DNA from: Amphritea sp.
GTDB taxonomy: Bacteria > Pseudomonadota > Gammaproteobacteria > Pseudomonadales > Balneatricaceae
DNA: 12,670 bases
Direction: 5' to 3'
NCBI GenBank assembly: GCA_018067325.1
Contig: JAGPUU010000251.1
Location: 1 to 12,670 of the forward strand
Shown in pieces: positions 1 to 6,006 of the stretch (positions within the stretch are counted from its first letter, which is position 1; the number at the start of each line of letters is the position of its first letter). The notes beneath the pieces are model-generated. The model was not told where the DNA came from and searched no databases. It saw nothing but the letters and a program-made list of their open reading frames with translations. Position numbers and translations under genes: made by a program.

Positions 1-949
1 CCCAAACGTTGGTATTGAAGATATTTACTTGGGCAACGGTGTCAGCGAGCTTATCGTCATGGCAACCCAGGGCTTATTGAATGACAATGACGAACTACTT
101 ATTCCTGCACCGGACTATCCACTATGGACAGCCGCTGCAAGCTTATCAGGTGGTAATCCCGTTCATTATCTTTGTAACGAAGAGAAAGACTGGGCCCCTG
201 ATATAAACGATATCCGCAGTAAAATTACTGAGCGCACCCGGGGAATCGTTGTAATCAACCCGAACAATCCGACAGGCGCTGTGTATTCCGAATCGGTTCT
301 ACAACAGATCATCGCTCTGGCTGAAGAATTTAATCTGATTATCTTCGCTGACGAGATCTACGATAAGATCACCTATGACGACGCTAAGGCGATACCACTC
401 GCCTCACTCACCGATACAGTGCTCTGCCTGACATTTAATGGTTTGTCCAAAGCATACCGGGCAGCGGGCTTCCGGTCTGGCTGGATGATAATTACCGGAC
501 CAAAACATCAGGCCCGGGACTATATCGAGGGACTCGACATGCTCGCCAGCATGCGTTTATGCGCCAACGTCCCGGCACAACACGCCATCCAGACTGCGCT
601 GGGAGGCTACCAAAGCATCAACGAGTTAACTGTCCCAGGTGGACGACTCTACGATCAGCGCGATATTGCTACACAAAAGATGAATGAGATCCCAGGAGTT
701 TCCTGCGTTAAACCTCAAGGCGCTCTGTATCTTTTCGCTAAACTTGATCCGACAGTTTACCCCATCAAGAATGATGAGAAGATGGCGCTGGATCTACTGC
801 AACAACAGAAAGTTCTGATTGTTCAGGGTAGTGGTTTTAATATGCCAGACACCCAGCATTTCCGTTTGGTGTTTCTCCCCAGAGAAGATGAACTCTGTGA
901 TGCCATCGACCGCATCGCACTATTCCTGAAAAACTACTCTCAGGAATGA
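1..949 (+). CDS. alaA: Glutamate-pyruvate/alanine aminotransferase AlaA, 5'-truncated by window edge
   Basis: A fold-type I PLP aminotransferase that makes alanine from pyruvate and glutamate in the cytoplasm. The reading frame is open from base 2 to the TGA at 947-949 (315 visible residues), so the N-terminal part, roughly 90 residues by comparison with the ~405-aa E. coli protein, lies outside the window. Visible landmarks are the GNGVSELI substrate/PLP loop, PAPDYPLW, NPNNPTGA (about 257-280), FADEIYD with the PLP-contacting Asp and Tyr, and NGLSKAYR with the Schiff-base lysine codon at 449-451. MLASMRLCANVPAQHAIQ and the HFRLVFLP arginine that binds the alpha-carboxylate follow. The match to E. 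coli AlaA (YfbQ), recalled from memory, is close along the whole length, including the AlaA-typical GGYQSI and PGVSCVKP segments. No frameshift is seen. A strong terminator follows directly, so the gene ends its transcript. Confidence 0.95.
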   Translation, partial: PNVGIEDIYLGNGVSELIVMATQGLLNDNDELLIPAPDYPLWTAAASLSGGNPVHYLCNEEKDWAPDINDIRSKITERTRGIVVINPNNPTGAVYSESVLQQIIALAEEFNLIIFADEIYDKITYDDAKAIPLASLTDTVLCLTFNGLSKAYRAAGFRSGWMIITGPKHQARDYIEGLDMLASMRLCANVPAQHAIQTALGGYQSINELTVPGGRLYDQRDIATQKMNEIPGVSCVKPQGALYLFAKLDPTVYPIKNDEKMALDLLQQQKVLIVQGSGFNMPDTQHFRLVFLPREDELCDAIDRIALFLKNYSQE

Positions 950-954
950 TGGTT

Positions 955-985
955 AAAAAAAAGCGATCACTGTATCGCTTTTTTT
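955..985 (+). terminator. Rho-independent terminator after alaA
   Basis: An A-rich stem AAAAAAGCGAT (957-967) pairs with ATCGCTTTTTT (974-984) around a 6-nt loop and ends in a run of seven T. It starts 7 bases after the alaA stop. The A-tract makes it partly symmetric, but no leftward gene uses it. Confidence 0.9.
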
Positions 986-1102
986 ATTTCCGTCCCAAGC
1001 TCTATACTTTGTAACCTCGCTGTTATAAAACAGACATATACTCTGGCAACAATTTAAATCGGTTCACCAGAGATAACAATTAACTCACTTCGCGGAAACT
1101 GT

Positions 1103-1471
1103 ATGTTTATTAAGATCAAGAAAAATTGCGGTATCTTCATGGAACACAATGGCATGGAAAAAAACCATATCATGCCGGTAACCAGTAACTTTCTGATCAA
1201 TCTGGGTCATGCTGCTGAAATCTCTTTCTATACAATCAAAGAGACCAAGACCCGCTTTGATCTCGAAAATCATAACATTACTATTGCCCCTCACACTCGG
1301 GTAATCCATCTCCAAATGGCGTATAGCTATTCGAGTACGAAAGAGCGTATTGGCGATTCTAAAGGCAGTCTGGTAGAGCGCAATTTCTACAAGTTCTACT
1401 TCACGCCAGAAGAGATGGGACAGTATGAAGAATTACGCGCTCATATTGAGAAGCACGTACTAAATATCTGA
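1103..1471 (+). CDS. Hypothetical protein, 122 aa, no family recognised
   Basis: I do not recognise this protein. It is short, soluble and mixed in composition, with no signal peptide, membrane helix or metal motif. The middle reads like alternating beta strands (ISFYTIKETKTRFDL, NITIAPHTRVIHLQMAY), which could suggest a small beta-barrel or PilZ/PH-like fold. The C-terminus (TPEEMGQYEELRAHIEKHV) looks like a helix. No PilZ RxxxR...D/NxSxxG signature is visible, so I do not assign that family. The ATG at 1103 has GCGGAA about 6 nt upstream. A second ATG at 1139 (MEHNGMEK) also has a purine-rich GCGG 8 nt upstream and would give 110 aa. It stands alone between a terminator and a 258-bp gap. 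An antisense frame over 1085-1315 is weaker and lacks a Shine-Dalgarno sequence. Confidence 0.7.
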   Translation: MFIKIKKNCGIFMEHNGMEKNHIMPVTSNFLINLGHAAEISFYTIKETKTRFDLENHNITIAPHTRVIHLQMAYSYSSTKERIGDSKGSLVERNFYKFYFTPEEMGQYEELRAHIEKHVLNI

Positions 1472-1729
1472 TGCCCTATTTATGGGCTTATGGTTCTTGA
1501 CTAAAAACTCAATCTATAAGCTCAAACGTTTTGCTTAAATCATTTAGATTAAGCAGCTGCCCCCTTCCTGATCCGGTGTTATCAGCCGGATCAGTAGACC
1601 TCCCATAGTGAGTTTCATTGTTGTTGCAAACGCGTCATATTCGGCGGAATCTATAGGTAGACCAAAAATCTAACACCAGAGTTTCTTTCTATAGAAAACT
1701 CGTTAGTGTTTATTATCTATGGAGTGGTT
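1472..1729. other. Intergenic region with several hairpins upstream of the HDOD gene
   Basis: I see no supportable gene in these 258 bases. Three inverted repeats stand out. At 1533-1554, GCTTA-(A)-ATC pairs with GAT-TAAGC around ATTTA. At 1568-1594 there is a perfect 9-bp stem, CTGATCCGG/CCGGATCAG, with a 9-nt loop. At 1671-1705, TAAC and GAGT pair with ACTC and GTTA. None is followed by a T-run, so none is a standard terminator. The last one ends 15 nt before the HDOD Shine-Dalgarno and could shape its leader. No obvious terminator for the upstream 122-aa gene is present; GCCC/GGGC at 1473-1487 is only 4 bp. Confidence 0.5.
1568..1594. repeat. Perfect 9-bp inverted repeat
   Basis: CTGATCCGG (1568-1576) and CCGGATCAG (1586-1594) are exact reverse complements separated by 9 nt. 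There is no adjacent T-run on either strand. It could be an RNA hairpin in the HDOD leader or a dimeric operator; nothing in the sequence decides between these. Confidence 0.6.
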
Positions 1730-2554
1730 ATGGAAGTTCGCGAACTATTAGCACAAACACACAAACTGCCTAATGTACCCGATATTGTGCGGGAACTGAT
1801 TCAACAACTGAACAATCCTAACGCTGATTATGGAGACATCGCTGACAAAGTCATTAAAGACCAGACACTCTCTCTGAAAATCTTACGTCTGGTGAATTCA
1901 GCTCACTTCGGGCTAAGCCGTAAAGTCTCTTCAATTAACGAAGCGGTTGTCATGCTGGGAATGACTCAGTTGAAAACGATGGTTATCGCTTCTGGGATTG
2001 CCGGCTCAGTAAAAGAGGTTGAAGGTCTGGATCTTAAGAAGTTCTGGGCTGATTCTTTCAGAGTTGCTGCATTGACAAAATGGTACGCAGAAAAAAGTAA
2101 CGATGTTGATCCGGATACCGCATTCACTGTAGGGCTCATCCACAATATCGGGCGACTGCTGCTGCATATCACTAAACCAAAACTGGCGGAAGCGATTCAA
2201 GTGCTGGTTGAGCAATCTGACTGCAACCGTTCTGATGCTGAGAGGGAACGACTAAATTTCACAACCCCTGAAGCCGGTCAGGCACTATTAGCGCTTTGGC
2301 AGTTCCCCGCAAACTTAGGTGACACGGTACGCTACCACAGACAGCCTATGACCGCAGAGACGCCCTCGTCCCTATGTGCAGTTCTACATATCGCTTGTTA
2401 CATTAATGCTTCTATAGGAAAACAGCAGCCTCTGGAAGAAGTTATCGCGATGTTCCCTAAAGCGGAAACAGAACTGGCAGGACTTCCGGCCAATATTGCG
2501 GCCGTCTCTGAAGAAGCACTCCAGGTAGAATCTGGCCTGGATGGACTGATCTAG
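1730..2554 (+). CDS. HDOD domain-containing protein
   Basis: A cytoplasmic signalling-type protein of 274 residues that is essentially a single HDOD domain (about residues 5-210) with a short C-terminal tail. HDOD proteins are helical, HD-GYP-related domains that usually lack the metal-binding HD pair and act as non-catalytic adaptors in stress, motility or c-di-GMP-linked signalling. Typical landmarks are LPNVPDIVREL near the N-terminus, ILRLVNSAHFGLS (51-63), INEAVVMLGMTQLK (69-82), a degenerate HNIG (138-141) where true phosphohydrolases have HDIG, and RYHRQP (201-206) near the end of the domain. No receiver, GGDEF or other output domain is attached. The ATG at 1730 was chosen because GGAG at 1721-1724 sits 5 nt upstream; upstream in-frame GTG codons at 1706 and 1724 are possible but less well placed. 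The gene is monocistronic: a structured gap precedes it and a terminator follows. The specific partner is unknown. Confidence 0.9.
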   Translation: MEVRELLAQTHKLPNVPDIVRELIQQLNNPNADYGDIADKVIKDQTLSLKILRLVNSAHFGLSRKVSSINEAVVMLGMTQLKTMVIASGIAGSVKEVEGLDLKKFWADSFRVAALTKWYAEKSNDVDPDTAFTVGLIHNIGRLLLHITKPKLAEAIQVLVEQSDCNRSDAERERLNFTTPEAGQALLALWQFPANLGDTVRYHRQPMTAETPSSLCAVLHIACYINASIGKQQPLEEVIAMFPKAETELAGLPANIAAVSEEALQVESGLDGLI

Positions 2555-2576
2555 AAAACCTCAATCGTTTCACAAA

Positions 2577-2602
2577 AAAAGGCAGCCTGAGCTGCCTTTT
2601 TA
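2577..2602. terminator. Bidirectional terminator between convergent genes
   Basis: AAAAGGCAGC (2577-2586) pairs with GCTGCCTTTT (2591-2600) around CTGA. The A-run on the left and the T-run on the right mean it can end the rightward HDOD transcript and also the leftward exonuclease transcript, whose stop codon is at 2632-2634. Confidence 0.9.
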
Positions 2603-2631
2603 CTATTTATAATTCTACTAAAGGGCTCTGC

Positions 2632-3144
2632 TTATGGCTCCGCAGTATATTTCACGCTACGAATAGCCTGGAGAATATGGTCGACATCAGCCATCGCCCG
2701 ATGCCTGCGTAACTGAGCCTTACAAACAAAGCGATATTGTATCAACTCTTCGGGACTCAACACCTCAGATAACCCAATCAACCTGAACTGCATCGTCCGT
2801 TCGGTTGCCTCAAATAAACGACGAAGCCAAAAACTATCAAATTCCCAGGCATCACTAACAACATCCTGCCCTTGCAGGGCAGCATTAAGACGGTCACAAG
2901 CCTCGACCGCTGCAATACCTTTCTGGCTAAGTTCAACACGACATAGACCATGCATCTCTTCAGCGAAGTCATCCCAAAAGGTCCATTCAGAGACTGAACC
3001 TGGGTCTATCAAAAAGTTATCACATCCTTCTGCCATACCTTTCCATGCAACTTCTATCGGATAGGAGCCTGGCCCTAAGCCACTGGCTTCCAAATCCAAG
3101 CAGATCAAATTCATTGCATTCCTATCCACATTAACACTTTCCAT
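2632..3144 (-). CDS. DEDDh-type 3'-5' exonuclease family protein
   Basis: A compact (170 aa) DnaQ-like exonuclease domain protein, expected to remove nucleotides from 3' ends using two metal ions; the physiological substrate (DNA or RNA) is not evident. The DEDDh residues can be placed. Exo I is LDLEASGLG, with D17 and E19. Exo II is SDAWEFDSFWLRRLF, with D103 (or D98) acidic. Exo III is HRAMADVDHI, with H148 and D153. The protein consists of this domain only, with no polymerase or helicase partner. Start choice is uncertain. The ATG at 3144 has AAGGGC about 6 nt upstream, but an internal ATG at 3114 (MNLICLDLEASG) has AGGA 5 nt upstream and begins right at the fold, leaving 160 aa. The gene begins 8 bp after the stop of the upstream methyltransferase gene, so the two are very probably co-transcribed. 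A terminator lies 30 bp beyond its stop. Confidence 0.85.
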   Translation of the reverse strand: MESVNVDRNAMNLICLDLEASGLGPGSYPIEVAWKGMAEGCDNFLIDPGSVSEWTFWDDFAEEMHGLCRVELSQKGIAAVEACDRLNAALQGQDVVSDAWEFDSFWLRRLFEATERTMQFRLIGLSEVLSPEELIQYRFVCKAQLRRHRAMADVDHILQAIRSVKYTAEP

Positions 3145-3152
3145 TCAGGCCC

Positions 3153-4076
3153 TTATAGCGCCTTTCTAAATAACAAAACCTTGAGCGCTTGTTCCGCATC
3201 CTGGTCCAGAAAATCTTCTGGGTTTGCAATTCGTTCAATAAACACAAACTCAGGACAGTTCTCTTCGACAAGCCCAATCAAAAAATCACTGTCCAGCTGG
3301 GGCGAGTTAAGGCACAGAAGCACCTCAGCCTGATCTTTTGTCAAGTCAGGCAGCCGTCTCAACACTTTCCGATAATCGCTAGTGGCAACAAAACTACCCC
3401 TTTGAAAGCTCGGTGGATCTATCACAACCAGATCATAAGGCCCTTCACGCTTAAGCTTACCCCAGGAACGAAACAGATCATGAGAGAGGAACTTTACCCT
3501 TTCCATCGGATGCTGATTGAGCCTGTGATTTTCTCTACCGGTATTCAGCGCCCCGCGACTCATATCCAGATTAACCACCCGCTCAGCACCGCCGGCAATC
3601 GCCGCAACTGAAAAGCCACAGGTATAAGCAAACAGATTAAGTACACTTTTGTCTTTGCTGTGCTCTTTAATCCAACGGCGACCCTCTCGCATATCAAGAA
3701 ACAGTCCACTGTTCTGATTTTTAAGAGGACGAACGTGATACTTAAGCCCCAGCTCCTGCACCTGTAGCAACTGTTCAGGGTCAACATCGCTGTTGTTCCA
3801 CAGCACTTCAATACAGCTTTCTCGACGGTATCGATGCTGCACAACAAGCACTTCGGGCTTTAGCTCATTATCCAGCTGCTGAAAATACTGATTCAGTTGC
3901 TCAATCAGTTCAGGTGGATGCTCTGTAAACAATCGAATAATCGCCACCGGTGGCAACAGATCGATAACTAACTGTTCGTAACCGGGAAAACAGCGTCCAC
4001 GGCCATGAAATAAGCGCCGCACTTCACCTGACGTACTAGCTAATTGCGTTGAAATTGAGTCAAAAATAACCTGCAT
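3153..4076 (-). CDS. Class I SAM-dependent methyltransferase (COG1092/RlmI-RlmK-like)
   Basis: A 307-residue Rossmann-fold methyltransferase related to the catalytic part of 23S rRNA methyltransferases such as RlmI and RlmK. SAM-binding motif I is VLNLFAYTCGFS (about 145-156). The acidic end of strand 2 is VNLDMS (168-173). Motif IV is VVIDPPSFQRG (217-227), the DPPSF signature of this group. Residues 1-140 form an N-terminal region with RYRRES and KNQNSGLFLDMREGR, the latter also typical of the family. It is shorter than RlmI (about 396 aa) and lacks a recognisable PUA domain. The later LCLNSP segment (254-259) corresponds to the place where related enzymes have a short Ser/Cys motif. The nucleic-acid target and methylated position cannot be told from sequence. 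Start ATG 4076 has GGA 6 nt upstream. It heads a two-gene leftward unit with the exonuclease and is divergent from htpX. Confidence 0.88.
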   Translation of the reverse strand: MQVIFDSISTQLASTSGEVRRLFHGRGRCFPGYEQLVIDLLPPVAIIRLFTEHPPELIEQLNQYFQQLDNELKPEVLVVQHRYRRESCIEVLWNNSDVDPEQLLQVQELGLKYHVRPLKNQNSGLFLDMREGRRWIKEHSKDKSVLNLFAYTCGFSVAAIAGGAERVVNLDMSRGALNTGRENHRLNQHPMERVKFLSHDLFRSWGKLKREGPYDLVVIDPPSFQRGSFVATSDYRKVLRRLPDLTKDQAEVLLCLNSPQLDSDFLIGLVEENCPEFVFIERIANPEDFLDQDAEQALKVLLFRKAL

Positions 4077-4116
4077 GAAAGATCCGTTTGCATCATCACT
4101 TCGTAAAGAAGTCGCG

Positions 4117-4145
4117 ATTATAGTGATCTGCCTATCCGTGGACCA
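4117..4145 (-). promoter_or_regulatory. Candidate sigma-70 promoter for the methyltransferase-exonuclease unit
   Basis: On the minus strand a perfect TATAAT lies at 4117-4122. A 17-nt spacer leads to TGGTCC at 4140-4145, a poor -35 (3/6). The start point would fall near 4110, giving a leader of about 34 nt. This is a motif match only. Confidence 0.5.
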
Positions 4146-4173
4146 GTTTTTTATCCCTTAGATGCTTAATGCA

Positions 4174-4200
4174 GTTGAAACTTAATCTCATTGCCTATAT
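4174..4200 (+). promoter_or_regulatory. Candidate sigma-32 (heat-shock) promoter of htpX
   Basis: GTTGAAA (4174-4180) and GCCTATAT (4193-4200) are separated by 12 nt. This fits the RpoH consensus CTTGAAA...CCCCATAT with six of eight matches in the -10 and correct spacing. Transcription would begin near 4207, about 33 nt before the htpX ATG. HtpX is known as a heat-shock and envelope-stress protease in enterobacteria, which supports the reading; it is otherwise a motif match. No CpxR-type tandem GTAAA box was noticed. Confidence 0.55.
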
Positions 4201-4239
4201 CTATATGATCAATGTAATTAAATATGAGCACTGACTATT

Positions 4240-5124
4240 ATGATGCGAATCGGTCTTTTCCTACTAACCAACCTGGCGGTTATCCTGCTGGCCAGTGTGG
4301 CCTTGAGCTTTTTTGGCGTTGGCTCCTCTCTTCAGGCTAACGGTATAGATCTCGATCTTGGAAACCTGCTGATTATCTGTTCGGTGTTCGGTTTTGCGGG
4401 CTCGATAGTTTCTCTTCTGCTATCAAAGTTTATGGCAAAAAAAGGTACTGGAACCGAAATCATTACTCAGGCAAGAAACGCAGACGAGCAATGGCTGCTG
4501 GATACAGTTAAAGAACTCGCTGACAAGGCACAGATTGGCATGCCTGAGGTTGGCATCTTCCCGGCTCAACAGGCAAACGCCTTCGCCACCGGCTGGAATA
4601 AAAACAAAGCGCTGGTTGCCATTAGCATAGGACTACTACAACGTTTTCGTAAAGAGGAGATCAAAGCGGTTCTTGCCCATGAGATCGGTCACGTCGCCAA
4701 TGGTGACATGATTACCCTTGCCCTGATTCAGGGAGTCGTAAATACCTTTGTCATGTTCTTCGCCCGTATTATTGGCCACTTTGTCGATCGTGTGATTCTC
4801 AAAAATGAGCAAGGACACGGGCTTGGGTATTTCATTACCACTATCGTGGCTCAGATTGTGCTAGGCATCCTTGCCTCAACAATTGTCTGCTGGTTCAGTC
4901 GCCGAAGAGAGTTTAAAGCCGATGAAGCTGGCGCGTCACTGGCATCTCCCCATGCGATGATTGGAGCATTACAGCGCCTCAAAGCCGAATCCAACATCCC
5001 TGACCAGATGCCTGAGACCCTAACCGCCTTTGGCATTAGCAGTCACATGAAAAGCGGCATAATGGCTCTGATGGCCTCTCATCCACTATTAGATGATCGT
5101 ATAGCCGCTTTGCAGAACCGTTAA
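4240..5124 (+). CDS. htpX: Membrane-bound zinc metalloprotease HtpX
   Basis: An M48-family endopeptidase of the inner membrane that degrades damaged membrane proteins and works alongside FtsH in quality control. The 294-aa length matches the family. Two N-terminal membrane segments (about residues 4-25 and 42-66) precede the cytoplasmic catalytic part. The zinc site is HEIGH at H147-E148-H151, with the third ligand E224 in [11 protein letters not shown]. Two further hydrophobic segments (about 160-180 and 193-217) lie between these, as in E. coli HtpX (H139, H143, E222). INAFATG-like [10 protein letters not shown] and [10 protein letters not shown] are also characteristic. The start [14 protein letters not shown] aligns with the E. 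coli N-terminus, so the ATG at 4240 is retained despite a weak Shine-Dalgarno; the ATG at 4243 would be nearly equivalent. The active site is intact. It is monocistronic, with a heat-shock-like promoter upstream and a strong terminator 15 bp downstream. Confidence 0.97.
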   Translation: MMRIGLFLLTNLAVILLASVALSFFGVGSSLQANGIDLDLGNLLIICSVFGFAGSIVSLLLSKFMAKKGTGTEIITQARNADEQWLLDTVKELADKAQIGMPEVGIFPAQQANAFATGWNKNKALVAISIGLLQRFRKEEIKAVLAHEIGHVANGDMITLALIQGVVNTFVMFFARIIGHFVDRVILKNEQGHGLGYFITTIVAQIVLGILASTIVCWFSRRREFKADEAGASLASPHAMIGALQRLKAESNIPDQMPETLTAFGISSHMKSGIMALMASHPLLDDRIAALQNR

Positions 5125-5138
5125 CTGCATGCTTATTT

Positions 5139-5166
5139 TAAAAACGCCCTGATGGGCGTTTTTTTT
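5139..5166 (+). terminator. Rho-independent terminator after htpX
   Basis: AAAAACGCCC (5140-5149) pairs with GGGCGTTTTT (5154-5163) around TGAT, and a run of eight T completes it. The A-run on the other side makes it symmetric, but no leftward gene enters here. Confidence 0.93.
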
Positions 5167-5259
5167 CGCTTTTGATACCTAGCATTTATTTTGCATTTTG
5201 CCATTTTTTAATCTCGAAAAAAATTCAACACATCCTCCTATTTCATGCAAAAAAAATCA

Positions 5260-5288
5260 TTTTACCCAGGAAAATATTGACCCATAAT
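5260..5288 (+). promoter_or_regulatory. Weak candidate promoter upstream of the first small gene
   Basis: TTTACC (5261-5266) and CATAAT (5283-5288) with a 16-nt spacer could form a sigma-70 promoter for the gene starting at 5398, leaving a leader of about 100 nt. A TTGACC at 5277-5282 has no good -10 partner. Apart from the htpX terminator, the rest of the 273-bp gap 5125-5397 is AT-rich and shows nothing else I can support. Confidence 0.3.
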
Positions 5289-5397
5289 CAGGATAGACAC
5301 GAACCGGCAAGACAAGCAGGTTTGATCATATGTTTAATCAGTACTGGCTAGTTTGATTTACGTATTATTCAGCCATTTGCATGTGAAGAGCGAAATC

Positions 5398-5586
5398 ATG
5401 ACAGAGATAAAAGAAGATACCACTGTCGATCCCCTCGATATCGATGACGACTCTCAAGACACTGAGATCGAGATGGGTGGCATAGAAAAGCAGTATTGCT
5501 GCGATATAGAGAAACGTAAACGTATTGAGAAGCTTAGGGAGGAGCGCGAACTTAATCGCGAACTGCGCGAGTTCTATGACGACTGA
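5398..5586 (+). CDS. Small acidic/basic protein, PA3496-like (62 aa), copy A
   Basis: A 62-residue cytoplasmic-looking protein with a strongly acidic N-terminal half (DPLDIDDDSQDTEIE) and a charged, probably helical C-terminal half (KRKRIEKLREERELNRELREF) ending in YDD. The layout resembles the short 'PA3496 family putative envelope integrity protein' group of Pseudomonas and relatives; that name is from memory and the function is not established. A Cys pair (YCC) in the middle is not shared by its neighbour. The ATG at 5398 has GAAGAG about 7 nt upstream and is chosen over an upstream TTG at 5353, whose extra 15 residues (hydrophobic, LFSHLHV) have no Shine-Dalgarno. The C-terminal 23 residues are about half identical to those of the next gene, so the two are tandem paralogues. 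A terminator separates them, so each is probably transcribed alone. Confidence 0.8.
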   Translation: MTEIKEDTTVDPLDIDDDSQDTEIEMGGIEKQYCCDIEKRKRIEKLREERELNRELREFYDD

Positions 5587-5602
5587 GCTCTATAATAAAT
5601 AG

Positions 5603-5626
5603 GAGCAGCTAACAGCTGCTCTTTTT
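5603..5626 (+). terminator. Rho-independent terminator between the two small genes
   Basis: GAGCAGCT (5603-5610) pairs perfectly with AGCTGCTC (5614-5621) around a 3-nt loop, followed by TTTTT (5622-5626). It lies 17 bases after the stop of the first small gene. Confidence 0.9.
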
Positions 5627-5748
5627 AATGCCTGACACAGACCGTCGATACATTTCTGTTACTAAACTTTAACCAGTACGTCATCTGAATTTCATCTGCA
5701 AAGGGTTTTATTGACCTAACAATAAAACGCAATCATTGGAACCTATGT

Positions 5749-5943
5749 ATGAGCAGCAAAATTCGTCTGGATGACCTGTCAATTGATGATCTGAGTGATA
5801 TCAACAGCGGTCTCTATAGCGACCCGGAACCCAAACGTAAAAAACGGGATCATCGCAAAAAGCCTAACCGTCAGATGATTGAAGATTACATGGAAGAACG
5901 ATCTCTCAAACGCCGTATAACCGAATCTTACGATATGCTCTAA
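5749..5943 (+). CDS. Small basic protein, PA3496-like (64 aa), copy B
   Basis: A 64-residue protein related to the preceding small gene. Its N-terminal part is moderately acidic (LDDLSIDDLSDINSG), a lysine/arginine-rich linker follows (PKRKKRDHRKKPNR), and the C-terminal helix-like segment reads MIEDYMEERSLKRRITESYD. Aligned with copy A over 23 residues, R, I-E, E-E-R, L, R, E and Y-D coincide (11 identities), supporting common descent. There is no signal peptide, membrane helix or cysteine. The ATG at 5749 has GGAA about 7 nt upstream. A TTGACC at 5711-5716 lies just upstream but without a convincing -10. The basic linker might bind nucleic acid or membrane phospholipid; that is speculation. 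The gene converges on ygiQ (63 bp between stops) with no clear terminator between them. Confidence 0.8.
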   Translation: MSSKIRLDDLSIDDLSDINSGLYSDPEPKRKKRDHRKKPNRQMIEDYMEERSLKRRITESYDML

Positions 5944-6006
5944 GGCAAGCTGATCTGATATCCCTACAGAATCATCATGAGTAATGTCTTTCAATCACTG
6001 CTGTTT

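Noticed and set aside
1085..1315. Leftward 76-codon frame over the 122-aa gene
   Set aside because: It is shorter, has no ribosome site and overlaps the better-supported rightward gene.
1473..1487. GCCC/GGGC hairpin right after the 122-aa gene as its terminator
   Set aside because: Only 4 bp of stem and no T-run follows.
3189..3611. Rightward open frame of 140 codons opposite the methyltransferase gene
   Set aside because: It lies entirely antisense within a gene whose motifs are clear; its own sequence shows no domain and it has no Shine-Dalgarno.
5275..5716. Shared TATTGACC upstream of both small genes (5275-5282 and 5709-5716) as a common operator
   Set aside because: An 8-base match at very different distances from the starts (116 and 33 nt) is too weak, and neither has a good -10 partner.
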